Shown here: positions 27,262 to 36,675 of the stretch, piece after piece
Position numbering within the stretch: the stretch's first letter is position 1
Layout: each line of letters starts with the position of its first letter
Source of the DNA: Brachyspira alvinipulli ATCC 51933
GTDB lineage: Bacteria > Spirochaetota > Brachyspiria > Brachyspirales > Brachyspiraceae
Reading direction: 5' to 3'
Length of the DNA: 52,953 nt
Assembly: GCF_000518245.1 (NCBI RefSeq)
Contig: NZ_KI912402.1
Span: 1 to 52,953, forward strand
Notes under the pieces: generated by a model
Told to the model about the DNA's origin: nothing
Database searches by the model: none
Seen by the model: the letters and a program-made list of their open reading frames with translations, nothing else
Position numbers and translations under genes: made by a program

Positions 27262-28332
27262 TTATTTTTCTAAAGCTACAATATCATCATAGCCTTTTTC
27301 TCTAGCTATATCAAATACGGTCTTCTTTTCCTTATTTACAACTGTAGTGTCTGCTCCTTTCTCTATTAAAAGTTTAACAAGCTCGGTTTTTCCATTATCT
27401 ATAGCCTGAAGCAGTAAAGGATAACCATCTTCTGAAGGTGTTAGGGTATTTACATCTGCACCTTGCTCTATTAAATACTTTGCCATTTCTGTATCACTAT
27501 TATAAAGAGTACTAGCCAATAATGAAATATTTACATTTGGATAATATTCTTTAAGTTCATATTTCATAGCAGGGTCAATGCCTTTTGAAACTAAATATTT
27601 TACTATATCTAAACAGCCTGACTTAACAGCATAATCAATTAAAGGATAGCCATAACTATCAACATAATTTATATCAGCTCCATATTCAGCAAGCATTTTA
27701 AATTTATCTAAATAACATTTTGATTCTCCAACATATCCAATTGTTTCAAATAATATAGGAACAGGTTCTTCCCAGCCATACTCGACATCTACTTCAGCAC
27801 CTGCATCTAATAATTCTTTCATTATTTTTAAACTATTTTCATTTGTAGACATTACTGCTGAATGTAAAGCATCAATATTTCCTTCTCCTATAAAATTAAC
27901 ATTTGCCCCTCTTTTTATAAACTCTTTTACAAGTTCTAAATATCCTTTTGCAGAAGCTGTTTTTAATGGACTATCATTATCAACATAAGTCTGATCAACA
28001 TTAACACCGTAAGAAAGTAATTGAGTAACCATTTTTTTATCACCGTATTGTAATGCCATTATTAAACTTCTTTCTCCATGTTTCTCTTCAAAGCTTTTTA
28101 AAGATTGTGCATCCTTTACATTTTTAAGATCATTAAAAGCCTCCAAATCCCATTCTGGTACTTCACTAATTTCTGCAGTATCAGTATTAATTTCTTCATC
28201 ATTAGAAACTATTTCTGTATTATTGGTATTAACTGCATTAGTATCTGCAGTTGCTTCTGTATTATCAGTTTTTTTAGAATTACAGCTTATTATACTGATT
28301 AATATTAAAGATGTTATAATTATTTTTTTCAT
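27262..28332 (-). CDS. Ankyrin-repeat lipoprotein, tandem paralogue
   Basis: A 356-residue lipoprotein with signal MKKIIITSLILISIISC and the same CNSKKTDNTEATADTNAV mature start as its neighbour, showing recent shared origin of the 5' ends. Ankyrin repeats run from about residue 90: GDKKMVTQLLSYGVNVDQ, DSPLKTASAKGYLELVKEF, DTEMAKYLIEQGADVNTL and ELVKLLIEKGADTTVVNKE. The repeat region has diverged much more than the termini, which suggests diversification of the binding face. AGAGG precedes the ATG. It is divergent from the SDR gene. Confidence 0.9.
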   Translation of the reverse strand: MKKIIITSLILISIISCNSKKTDNTEATADTNAVNTNNTEIVSNDEEINTDTAEISEVPEWDLEAFNDLKNVKDAQSLKSFEEKHGERSLIMALQYGDKKMVTQLLSYGVNVDQTYVDNDSPLKTASAKGYLELVKEFIKRGANVNFIGEGNIDALHSAVMSTNENSLKIMKELLDAGAEVDVEYGWEEPVPILFETIGYVGESKCYLDKFKMLAEYGADINYVDSYGYPLIDYAVKSGCLDIVKYLVSKGIDPAMKYELKEYYPNVNISLLASTLYNSDTEMAKYLIEQGADVNTLTPSEDGYPLLLQAIDNGKTELVKLLIEKGADTTVVNKEKKTVFDIAREKGYDDIVALEK

Positions 28333-28455
28333 AGTATACCTCTAAATAGTATTAAATAATTATTTGAGTATATAAGAAAATTTTTATCTTGTCAATTTAT
28401 AGTAACTAGATTTTTATTTTCATTTCTGTATAATATTCTAATTGGAGTTAATATT

Positions 28456-29205
28456 ATGAAAAATAAAGTTTGTGTTATAACAGGTGCTTCAAACGGCATA
28501 GGTAAAGAAATAGCATTTTTATTTGCTGAAAATAATTGCGATATAGCATTTATAGACAAAGATAATGAAAATGGTTTAAAAGTATTTGAAAAAATAAAGT
28601 CAATGAATAGAGAATGTATATTCATAAATGATACTATTGATAATGAAAGATCTATAAAATTATTTACAAATAAAATAATAGAAAAATATGGAAAAGTTGA
28701 CTATTTAATAAATAATGCATGCTATTCTAACAAAGGGCTTTTAAGTAATTGCAGTTATGATGATTTTTTGGAAATTTTTAAGATAGGAGTTGCTGCTCCT
28801 TATGAGATTACAAAGAATCTAATGAATTATTTTAATGATAATGCATGTATTATAAATATTGCTTCAACAAGAGCTTTTATGTCGCAAAAAGACAGCGAAA
28901 GCTACAGTGCTGCTAAAGGAGGTATAATAGCTTTAACTCATGCTATGGCTATAAGTTTATCTCATAAAGTGCGTGTGAATTCAATTAGTCCCGGATGGAT
29001 AAATACTTTTGATAATGCAGAGTTTAGCAATGAAGATGTACTTCAGCATCCAAGTGCTAAAGTAGGGAATACTTATGATATAGCAAGTACAGCTTGGTTT
29101 CTTTGCAATAATGATTTTATAAATGGAGAAAACATTATTGTTGATGGAGGAATGACTAAATTAATGATATATCATAATGATGAAGGTTGGAAATTAGATA
29201 TTTAA
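28456..29205 (+). CDS. Short-chain dehydrogenase/reductase (SDR)
   Basis: A 249-residue NAD(P)-dependent oxidoreductase of the classical SDR family. The cofactor loop is TGASNGIG near the N-terminus. Asp38-Lys (FIDKDNENG) after strand 2 favours NAD. YLINNAC is the NNAG-equivalent, INIASTRA provides the catalytic Ser, and YSAAKGG the Tyr-x-x-x-Lys. VRVNSISPGWI and the C-terminal NGENIIVDGGMTKLMIYHND also fit. All catalytic residues are present, but the substrate cannot be deduced. GGAG precedes the ATG. It is a single-gene unit. Confidence 0.9.
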   Translation: MKNKVCVITGASNGIGKEIAFLFAENNCDIAFIDKDNENGLKVFEKIKSMNRECIFINDTIDNERSIKLFTNKIIEKYGKVDYLINNACYSNKGLLSNCSYDDFLEIFKIGVAAPYEITKNLMNYFNDNACIINIASTRAFMSQKDSESYSAAKGGIIALTHAMAISLSHKVRVNSISPGWINTFDNAEFSNEDVLQHPSAKVGNTYDIASTAWFLCNNDFINGENIIVDGGMTKLMIYHNDEGWKLDI

Positions 29206-29472
29206 AATTTTTGTATTATTGATATGTTTATTATTAAATTACATACCCCGCCCTTTAAGATTATAAATTTTATTTTTTTAAATAAGCATTTTATTTATAT
29301 TTACTGCTTATAAAGAAAAAGCACGCCCGCCCAAGTGTTTATTAAATAAAAAATATATTTAACGCACGTTTAGTTTATTTTGATAATTAATTTAAATTAT
29401 GTTATTGACTTTGTGTATATTATTAATGCATTAAGCGTGCGGATTATAAAATTAGGGTAGGGGATATAATAT
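29206..29472. other. Intergenic region with GC-rich and CGCACG/CGTGCG elements
   Basis: About 270 bases before the feoB terminator. It contains ACCCCGCCC (29244-29252), GCACGCCCGCCC (29322-29333), then CGCACG (29363-29368) and CGTGCG (29436-29441) in inverted orientation about 67 bases apart, and TAGGGTAGGGG. The same CCGCACG motif forms the inverted pair near 25531-25580. No gene is visible. These look like members of a dispersed intergenic family. Confidence 0.55.
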
Positions 29473-29513
29473 AAAAACACCCAAGACTTTATATTGAAAT
29501 AAAGCCTTGAGTG
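29473..29513 (-). terminator. Intrinsic terminator of feoB
   Basis: CAC-C-CAAGACTTTAT (29478-29492) pairs with ATAAAGCCTTG-A-GTG (29499-29513) around ATTGAA; on the - strand a T5 run (29477-29473) follows. It lies 38 bases beyond the feoB stop. Confidence 0.8.
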
Positions 29514-29550
29514 AAACACTATATTAAAAAACTATCTTATGGATGCAAAT

Positions 29551-32040
29551 TTATATTATGCCTGCTATTCTTCCTGCCACTTGATAGAATACGAAACTAA
29601 CTATCCAAGCAACAGCCAATGTATATATCATTAAGAAAGGTATCCATTGCTTACCAATTTCAGAACCTATAACCCCCACAGCAGCAAAACATGGGAAGTA
29701 TAGAAGTACAAATAATAGTAATGTATAAGCTACTACAGGATTAAATACAGGATCGTTTTGTAATGATTCTGTTAGTACAGCCTCATCACCATCTTCTATG
29801 GATTTAATCTGTGCTATAGTAGAAACAAATACTTCTTTAGCAGCACCTCCGGCAACAAGTCCAATACCTATTCTCCAATCAAAACCTAAAGGCTTTAATA
29901 CAGGTTCTATAAATGTACCTATCTTACCGGCATAACTATGTCTTAATCCCTCAGAAGCAACTAATCTGTCATATTCAGCAGTTATAACTTCTTCATTATT
30001 AGCATCTAATCCCTGACTAACAGCCAATGATTTAGCTTCCTGCATAAGTCTTGTATTATCTTCTTCAGTAGGTGTATATTGAGGAAATGTCATTAATGCC
30101 CAAATTATAACAGAAGCAGCAAATACATAAGTACCGGCTTTTTTAATGTACATCCAGCCTCTGTCAAACATGTGTCTTAATACTGCTTTTGCTCTAGGTA
30201 TTCTGTAAGGAGGCAGCTCCATTACAAAAGGAGTTTCTTCACCTTTGAAGAATGCTTTTCTAAATATGAATGCTATTAAAAATGCCATTAAAACACCAAT
30301 CATGTATATGCTAAACATTACAGAAGCAGCCATTTTTGGAGCAAAAAAAGCACCTATAAACAATATATAAACAGGAAGTCTGGCACCGCAGCTCATAAAC
30401 GTAGTAATTAAAACTGTAACAACTCTGTCTTTCTTGCTTCTTAATGTTCTTGCAGCCATAACTGCAGGAATTGTACATCCGAAACCTAAGAAAAGAGGTA
30501 TGAATGACTGACCATGCAAACCTAATTTATGCATTATTTTGTCCATTAAGAAAGCAGCTCTTGCCATATATCCGCAGTCTTCTAAAAATGAAATTCCTGT
30601 AAACAATATTAATACAAGCGGTAAGAATGATAATACAGCACCAACTCCTCCTATAACTCCATCAACAACAACAGACTGTATCAAACTTCCGTCAGGCAAA
30701 AGATTTCCTACAAATTCAGATAATGCTCCTATACCTGTTTCAAGCCATCCTTGAGGATATGCTCCTACTGTAAATGTGATCTTAAATATCAGCCATAGTA
30801 CAACCAAAAATATAGGAAGTCCAAGCCATTTATTTAAGAATATTACATCGGCAGCTTCAGTAAAATTGAATGCCTGTATATTATCCTTTTGAACAGCCTC
30901 CTGTAATGCTCCTCTTATATATGAATATCTTTTATCAGCCATTATTGAGTCTGTTTTGGCATTCATTGAATTTTCTAATTTTATTATTTCTTTATTTAAA
31001 GTTTCTATTACATCTCCGCCGTTATTGCATTCTCTTCTAATAGAATGTATTGCTCTTTCATCTTTTTCTAAAGTTTTAATAGCAAGCCATCTTTTATGAA
31101 GTTCGCTTATATCTCCCTGCATTTTGTCTGTAATAGTTTTTATGGATTTTTCTACCTCTTCTCCGTATCTTATAGCAGAATCCTGATTTAATTTGTTTCC
31201 GGATTTATACATATCCTCTATTTTTTCTAAAATCATTACAACGCTTTCATATCTATTTCCATGTACTTTCATTATAGGGAATTTGAAAAGCTCTGTTAAA
31301 TTTTTCTCATCAATTCTAACTCCGTTTTTTTCAGCATGTTCATACATATTAAGAACGCATACTATAGGAATGCCTAATTCTACAAGCTGTAAAGTAAGAT
31401 AAAGATTTCTTTCTAAATTTGTTGAGTCTATAACATTTATTATAAAATCAGGTTTTTCATTAAGAAGAACATCACATGCTACAACCTCATCCTGAGAATA
31501 TGCACTTAAACTATAAACGCCTGGTAAATCTATTAAGTCATAAGTGTATCCATTGTACAGCATATTAGCTTGTCTTTTTTCTACTGTTACTCCAGGATAG
31601 TTGGCAACTTTATAATTAGCACCTGTTAAAGCATTGAATATTGTTGTTTTTCCTGAGTTAGGATTACCTGCTATTGCTACTTTTAATTTAGTATTATTAG
31701 AAGGAACCTTTAGCTTTTTAGCTATATCATTTTTATTTTCTACAAGAGAATTTTCATCCTCTTTTATTTCTTTATGATCATTGTGTTTTAATACTCTTTC
31801 TTTTTTTATTTCAACATCTGATTTTGCTACTTCTATGCCATTAGCTTCAGACTTTCTTAAAGAAATTTCATAATCCATTATATGGACTTGTATAGGATCT
31901 CCAAGAGGTGCTTTTCTTACAATCCATCCTTTAGCACCTGGAGTGAATCCCATTTCTATAATTCTTTGTCTAATCTCACCATCGGTAGCTACTTTATCTA
32001 CTACGAAACCTTCCTCTATATTCAAGTCGGTTAATTTCAT
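29551..32040 (-). CDS. feoB: FeoA-FeoB fusion ferrous iron transporter
   Basis: An 829-residue protein. Residues 1-75 are a FeoA (SH3-like) domain (GEIRQRIIEMGFTPGAKGWIV, PLGDPIQVHIMDYEISLRK), joined by a charged linker to FeoB. The G-protein domain has G1 GNPNSGKTT, G2 YPGVTVEKR, G3 DLPG and G4 NMYE (the usual NxxD position). The transporter core follows with Gate motifs: GGVGAVLSFLPLVLILF, then PLFLGFGCTIPAVMAAR, and later AAKEVFVSTIAQI. It imports Fe2+ across the inner membrane. There is no separate feoA or feoC gene. AAGGAG precedes the ATG; promoter and terminator are visible, so it is monocistronic. No clear Fur box was recognised. Confidence 0.96.
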   Translation of the reverse strand: MKLTDLNIEEGFVVDKVATDGEIRQRIIEMGFTPGAKGWIVRKAPLGDPIQVHIMDYEISLRKSEANGIEVAKSDVEIKKERVLKHNDHKEIKEDENSLVENKNDIAKKLKVPSNNTKLKVAIAGNPNSGKTTIFNALTGANYKVANYPGVTVEKRQANMLYNGYTYDLIDLPGVYSLSAYSQDEVVACDVLLNEKPDFIINVIDSTNLERNLYLTLQLVELGIPIVCVLNMYEHAEKNGVRIDEKNLTELFKFPIMKVHGNRYESVVMILEKIEDMYKSGNKLNQDSAIRYGEEVEKSIKTITDKMQGDISELHKRWLAIKTLEKDERAIHSIRRECNNGGDVIETLNKEIIKLENSMNAKTDSIMADKRYSYIRGALQEAVQKDNIQAFNFTEAADVIFLNKWLGLPIFLVVLWLIFKITFTVGAYPQGWLETGIGALSEFVGNLLPDGSLIQSVVVDGVIGGVGAVLSFLPLVLILFTGISFLEDCGYMARAAFLMDKIMHKLGLHGQSFIPLFLGFGCTIPAVMAARTLRSKKDRVVTVLITTFMSCGARLPVYILFIGAFFAPKMAASVMFSIYMIGVLMAFLIAFIFRKAFFKGEETPFVMELPPYRIPRAKAVLRHMFDRGWMYIKKAGTYVFAASVIIWALMTFPQYTPTEEDNTRLMQEAKSLAVSQGLDANNEEVITAEYDRLVASEGLRHSYAGKIGTFIEPVLKPLGFDWRIGIGLVAGGAAKEVFVSTIAQIKSIEDGDEAVLTESLQNDPVFNPVVAYTLLLFVLLYFPCFAAVGVIGSEIGKQWIPFLMIYTLAVAWIVSFVFYQVAGRIAGII

Positions 32041-32095
32041 AAATTTTCTCCTTAAGTATTTGGGAAATTATAACATATTTATAAAGTGTTTGTAT

Positions 32096-32123
32096 ATTCT
32101 AACATTTAAAATAAAATTGTCAA
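32096..32123 (-). promoter_or_regulatory. Sigma-70-type promoter for feoB
   Basis: On the - strand: consensus TTGACA (32123-32118), a 16-base spacer and TAGAAT (32101-32096), giving a leader of about 50 bases before the ATG at 32040. Confidence 0.65.
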
Positions 32124-32246
32124 TAGAATATATGTATTTTTGTTATTTAATTACACAAAATTTTTATATTTAATATATTTATATAATCTAATTAATCAAT
32201 AAACAAATACGGCATTAATTAATATTTTCCAATAATATAAAATAAA

Positions 32247-33107
32247 TTAAGCTTTTTTACTTCCTATAACCATAACTATAGTAGATAATATTATCAAAAC
32301 AGATCCAATAGCAATATTTATAGTCAATGGTTCATTATATATAAATATAGATGCTATAACTGTAGTAGTTGGTTCAAACATATTAAGTATGGAGGCAAGT
32401 GAAGAACCTAATTTTTTTACACCATAAAGTAATAGTCCAAGTGAAAATATTGTACATATTATAGATATTAAAGCAAAATTGTAAAAAACATAAAGATTAT
32501 TTAAAGGCTGCAAACTGTTAGTGAATATTCCAGCTATAAAAAATATTACAGAAACCATTAATGACATATAAAAAAGTGAAACTAAAGTATCTAAATTAGA
32601 AAAACTGCACTTTTTATTAGCAACAATATATACACCATAAGTGATTGTTGTTATTAAAGCATATATTACACCTAAAAATGATCCTACTTCAACTATTTGA
32701 GTAAGTAAAACTATACCTGCAATAGCAAAAATCATTGAAAGTACTTTTAATATATTAATTTTTTCTTTATACATAAATATCATTATAAGTAAAACAACTA
32801 CAGGATATCCGAAATGTATCATATTTGTAAGTCCTGCTGATATATACAATAATGCCTGTGATAAAAAGAAAAATGTAAGTCCAAGTCCTATGATACTAAA
32901 TATTAATAATTCTATAAATTGTCTTTTTGTTATTTTAAAGCTTCTTTTTGTTATCAGTATTATGAAAAATAAAAAAAATGCTGTTATTAAATATCTATAA
33001 AAAACTATAGATAATGAAGAATAATTATATGGTATAATATTTTTAACAAAAATAGGTAAAAAACCATAGGCTACAGAACCTATTATAACTAATAAAACAT
33101 GAAGCAT
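32247..33107 (-). CDS. EamA/DMT-superfamily transporter
   Basis: A 286-residue membrane protein with ten predicted segments in two five-helix EamA halves, the normal DMT layout. Hallmarks are VAYGFLPIFVKNIIPYN at the start, IVFYRYLITAFFL, the mid FGYPVVVLLIMIFMYKE at the end of the first half, and the late SLASILNMFEPTTTVIASIFIYNEPLT. Such proteins export amino acids or other metabolites; no substrate is indicated. AGAGGAC precedes the ATG. It is divergent from secA across a 510-base spacer. Confidence 0.9.
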   Translation of the reverse strand: MLHVLLVIIGSVAYGFLPIFVKNIIPYNYSSLSIVFYRYLITAFFLFFIILITKRSFKITKRQFIELLIFSIIGLGLTFFFLSQALLYISAGLTNMIHFGYPVVVLLIMIFMYKEKINILKVLSMIFAIAGIVLLTQIVEVGSFLGVIYALITTITYGVYIVANKKCSFSNLDTLVSLFYMSLMVSVIFFIAGIFTNSLQPLNNLYVFYNFALISIICTIFSLGLLLYGVKKLGSSLASILNMFEPTTTVIASIFIYNEPLTINIAIGSVLIILSTIVMVIGSKKA

Positions 33108-33617
33108 TGTTGTCCTCTTAAAATAAGTATTTAGAATAAAAAATTAGAATTAAATTTTAAAAAATTAGAAAAAGAAAATTATCATTGCATATAATAACCC
33201 TAAAACAATTATGATTATTTAATATATATTATATTCTTAATAAATCAATATAAATAATTGTATTATTTTTTTATTTTTGTAATTGAAAACATATTTTGTA
33301 TACATTAAATATGTTTTCAATTACAAGTATATTATCATCTGTTAAATAGATTAATGGATTTTTCTTTATCTTTTTTATTTAATAACTCCGTGAATATGAT
33401 ATATAAAAAAATAATATGAATTCAATAAAATAATATATATAATATTTTATTGTTTTATTATATAGTATTTTATGATTTTATAAAAAAGATTATATGCTAC
33501 TTTATTATATTTACATTTTATGTTATTATTAAGTTTTAATATACAATATTTTTATTTTAATGAATTTTTAGAAAAATTATTCTATTTTACTTTATGATTT
33601 TAAGGAGTTTATGAATA
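33108..33617. other. Very AT-rich spacer between the DMT gene and secA
   Basis: 510 bases with almost no G or C. The only structure I see is a 20-bp perfect inverted repeat at 33277-33326. No ORF with a ribosome binding site other than the secA start (AAGGAG at 33601-33606) is present. AT-runs suggest bent DNA; no convincing -35/-10 pair for secA could be picked out among the many AT-rich candidates. Confidence 0.6.
33277..33326. repeat. 20-bp perfect inverted repeat with 10-base centre
   Basis: TTGTAATTGAAAACATATTT (33277-33296) and its exact reverse complement (33307-33326) flank TGTATACATT, which itself contains the palindrome TGTATACA. No U-run follows on either strand, so it is not a standard terminator. 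It could be an operator, a structured RNA or a small mobile-element end. Confidence 0.85.
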
Positions 33618-36566
33618 ATGAGTGCAATGGACTTAGTATTTAAATTAATATTCGGCTCTAAAGAACAAAATGACGCTAAAATATTAAAACCTATAGCAGA
33701 GAAAACATTATCATTTGAAGAAGAGATAACAAAATTAAGCAATGAAGAATTAACTAATAAGACAAAAGAATTCAGAGAAAGAGTAGAAAAGCATATAGGC
33801 TGTAAAACAGAAGATTTGGATTTAAGTAAAGAAGAAAATAAGAAGAAGCTTCAGGAGATATTGGATGCAATACTTCCAGAAGCATTTGCTGTTGTACGCG
33901 AAGCTAGTATAAGAACTACAGGTATGAGACACTTTGATGTTCAGGTAATGGGAGGAGCTGTACTTCATCAGGGAAGAATAGCCGAGATGAAAACTGGTGA
34001 AGGTAAAACTCTTGTTGCTACACTTGCAGTTTATCTTAATGCTTTAACAGGTTTAGGGGTTCATGTTGTAACAGTAAACGATTACCTTGCTAAAAGGGAC
34101 GCTGAATGGATGACTCCTATATACTCTATGCTTGGTATAAGTGTAGGAATACTTGATAATACTAGACCTCATTCTCCAGAAAGAAGAGCTGTTTATAACT
34201 GCGATGTTGTTTACGGTACTAATAATGAGTTCGGATTCGACTACTTAAGAGATAATATGGTAACTAGAAAAGAGGATAAAGTTCAGAGAAAATTCTATTT
34301 TGCTATAGTCGATGAGGTAGACAGTATTTTGATAGACGAAGCTAGAACTCCTCTTATTATATCAGGACCAGCAGAAAAAAATATAAAAATGTACTATGAA
34401 ATTGACAGAATCATACCTATGCTTAAACAGGCTGAAGTTGATGAAAGAATGCGTGAAGTTGCTGGTACTGGTGATTATGTACTTGATGAAAAAGATAAAA
34501 ACGTATATCTTACAGAAGAAGGTGTACACAAGGTAGAAAAACTCCTTAATGTAGAAAACTTATATGGTGCTCAAAGCAGTACTATAGTTCACCATGTTAA
34601 TCAGGCATTGAAAGCACATAAAGTGTTCAAAAAAGATGTTGATTATATGGTTACAGACGGAGAAGTATTAATAGTAGATGAATTTACAGGACGTGTACTT
34701 GAAGGAAGACGCTACAGTGACGGACTTCACCAAGCAATAGAAGCTAAAGAAAAAGTTGCTATACAAAATGAATCTCAAACCTATGCCACAATTACATTCC
34801 AGAACTATTTTAGAATGTATCCTAAACTTTCAGGTATGACTGGTACTGCTGAAACAGAGGCTGAGGAGTTTTATAAAATATACAAATTAGATGTTGCTGT
34901 TATACCTACTAATAAACCTATAGCAAGACAGGATTTATCAGACAGAATATACAGAACAAGAAAGGCTAAATTTGAGGCCTTGGCAAAATATATTAAAGAA
35001 CTTCAGGATGCCGGAAAACCTGCTCTTGTTGGTACAGTATCAGTGGAAATGAACGAAGAACTTTCAAAGGTATTTAAAAGACATAAAATCAATCATGAAG
35101 TATTGAATGCCAAAAACCATTCAAGAGAGGCGGCAATAATAGCACAGGCAGGAGAACCTGGAGCTGTTACTCTTGCTACGAATATGGCAGGACGTGGTAC
35201 AGATATTGTACTTGGAGGAAACCCTGTTGCTAAAGGTGTTGCTGAAATAGAGCAAATACTTGTACTTATGAGGGATAAGGCATTTAAGGAGAGAGATCCT
35301 TACAAAAAAGAAGAATTAAGCAAAAAAGTAAAATCTATAGATCTTTATAAAGAGGCTTTTGTCAGAACTGTTATTTCCGGAAAAATTGATGAGGCTAAGG
35401 AACTTGCAGAAAAAAATAATGCTTCTGAAATGATAGAAAAAATTGACAGAATAATTCAAATAAATGAAAAATCTAAAGCTGATAAAGAAAAAGTACTTGC
35501 TGCAGGCGGTTTGCATGTTATAGGAAGCGAAAGACATGAGGCAAGACGTATTGATAATCAGCTTAGAGGAAGAAGCGGAAGACAGGGAGATCCGGGACTT
35601 AGTGTATTTTTCTTATCGCTTGAAGATGATTTAATGCGTCTTTTTGGAGGCGAGAGAGTAGCTAAAATGATGCTTGCTATGGGAATGGGTGAGGAAGAAG
35701 AGTTAGGGCATAAATGGCTTAATAAATCTATAGAAAATGCTCAAAGAAAAGTAGAAGGAAGAAACTTTGACATAAGAAAACATTTGCTTGAATATGATGA
35801 TGTTATGAATCAGCAGCGTATGGCAGTTTACGGAGAAAGAGATTATATACTTTATTCTGAAGATATATCGCCTAGAATAGAGGAGATCATATCTGAAGTT
35901 ACAGAAGAAACTATTAAAGATATAAGCAGTAATAAAAAGAATGTTGATGCTCTTGAAGTTACAAAATGGCTAAATAGTTATTTAATAGGTATAGATGAAG
36001 ATGCAGCAAATAAAGCTGTAGAGGGCGGTGTTGATAATACAATAAAGAACCTCACAAAACTTTTATTAGAAGCGTACAGAAAAAAAGCATCCGAAATAGA
36101 TGAAAAAATATTCAGAGAAGTAGAGAAAAATATATTCCTTTCTATAATAGATAATAGATGGAAGGATCATTTATTTGCTATGGATAGTTTAAGAGAAGGT
36201 ATAGGACTTAGAGGATATGCTGAGAAAAACCCTCTTACAGAGTATAAACTTGAAGGCTATAAAATGTTTGTGGCAACTATGAATGTTATACATAATGAAC
36301 TTGTAAACTTAATAATGAGAGTTAGAATAGTGCCTAATTCATTTGACAGCATTAATAGAGAGAGTGCTTTTGATGGAGGAGTGGAAGAAAAAAGCAGTGT
36401 AAGTGCAATGAATAGCACAAATAATCAGGAGGCACAAAATAAACCTAGAATTTCTCAGCCTAATGTTAAAATGACTCAAAAAATAGGAAGAAATGATCCT
36501 TGTCCTTGCGGAAGCGGTAAAAAATATAAACATTGTCATGGTAAAGATAATGCAGGAGCTGCTTAA
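33618..36566 (+). CDS. secA: Preprotein translocase ATPase SecA
   Basis: A 982-residue motor of Sec secretion. The DEAD-type nucleotide site is intact: EMKTGEGKTLVATLAVYL (Walker A), DEVDSILIDEARTPLIISG (Walker B), TNMAGRGTDIVLGGNP and QLRGRSGRQGDPG. It is longer than the E. coli protein, mainly because of a Lys/Glu-rich insertion of about 60 extra residues between LGGNP and AAGGLHVIGSERHE. The C-terminus has an intact SEC-C zinc motif, DPCPCGSGKKYKHCHG, which binds SecB or lipid. ATG 33618 is 11 bases from AAGGAG; the ATG at 33611 is in another frame and makes only a short peptide. Confidence 0.97.
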   Translation: MSAMDLVFKLIFGSKEQNDAKILKPIAEKTLSFEEEITKLSNEELTNKTKEFRERVEKHIGCKTEDLDLSKEENKKKLQEILDAILPEAFAVVREASIRTTGMRHFDVQVMGGAVLHQGRIAEMKTGEGKTLVATLAVYLNALTGLGVHVVTVNDYLAKRDAEWMTPIYSMLGISVGILDNTRPHSPERRAVYNCDVVYGTNNEFGFDYLRDNMVTRKEDKVQRKFYFAIVDEVDSILIDEARTPLIISGPAEKNIKMYYEIDRIIPMLKQAEVDERMREVAGTGDYVLDEKDKNVYLTEEGVHKVEKLLNVENLYGAQSSTIVHHVNQALKAHKVFKKDVDYMVTDGEVLIVDEFTGRVLEGRRYSDGLHQAIEAKEKVAIQNESQTYATITFQNYFRMYPKLSGMTGTAETEAEEFYKIYKLDVAVIPTNKPIARQDLSDRIYRTRKAKFEALAKYIKELQDAGKPALVGTVSVEMNEELSKVFKRHKINHEVLNAKNHSREAAIIAQAGEPGAVTLATNMAGRGTDIVLGGNPVAKGVAEIEQILVLMRDKAFKERDPYKKEELSKKVKSIDLYKEAFVRTVISGKIDEAKELAEKNNASEMIEKIDRIIQINEKSKADKEKVLAAGGLHVIGSERHEARRIDNQLRGRSGRQGDPGLSVFFLSLEDDLMRLFGGERVAKMMLAMGMGEEEELGHKWLNKSIENAQRKVEGRNFDIRKHLLEYDDVMNQQRMAVYGERDYILYSEDISPRIEEIISEVTEETIKDISSNKKNVDALEVTKWLNSYLIGIDEDAANKAVEGGVDNTIKNLTKLLLEAYRKKASEIDEKIFREVEKNIFLSIIDNRWKDHLFAMDSLREGIGLRGYAEKNPLTEYKLEGYKMFVATMNVIHNELVNLIMRVRIVPNSFDSINRESAFDGGVEEKSSVSAMNSTNNQEAQNKPRISQPNVKMTQKIGRNDPCPCGSGKKYKHCHGKDNAGAA

Positions 36567-36584
36567 AAAATAATTAGACTTGCT

Positions 36585-36658
36585 GCAAAACTAATAGTTG
36601 ATATACATAAAAATAACTTATAAAAAACATTAAAATTATAAATATTTATTAGTTTTGC
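36585..36658. repeat. Long-loop inverted repeat between secA and the PepSY-like gene
   Basis: GCAAAACTAATA (36585-36596) and TATTAGTTTTGC (36647-36658), a perfect 12-bp pair separated by 50 AT-rich bases, between two convergent genes. It may help end both transcripts, but the loop is long and no U-run follows. Confidence 0.5.
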
Positions 36659-36675
36659 GGTATTTCTAATATTAT

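Noticed and set aside
33277-33326. 20-bp inverted repeat as an intrinsic terminator
   Set aside because: No T-run follows the stem on either strand; the nearby T-rich stretch precedes the stem on the + strand.
33611-33640. ATG at 33611 as the secA start or a leader peptide gene
   Set aside because: It is out of frame with SecA and does not continue as a recognisable secM-like leader; ATG 33618 fits SecA.
36585-36658. Inverted repeat after secA as a small RNA gene
   Set aside because: No promoter was found upstream on either strand and the loop is 50 bases of plain AT-rich sequence; kept only as a repeat.
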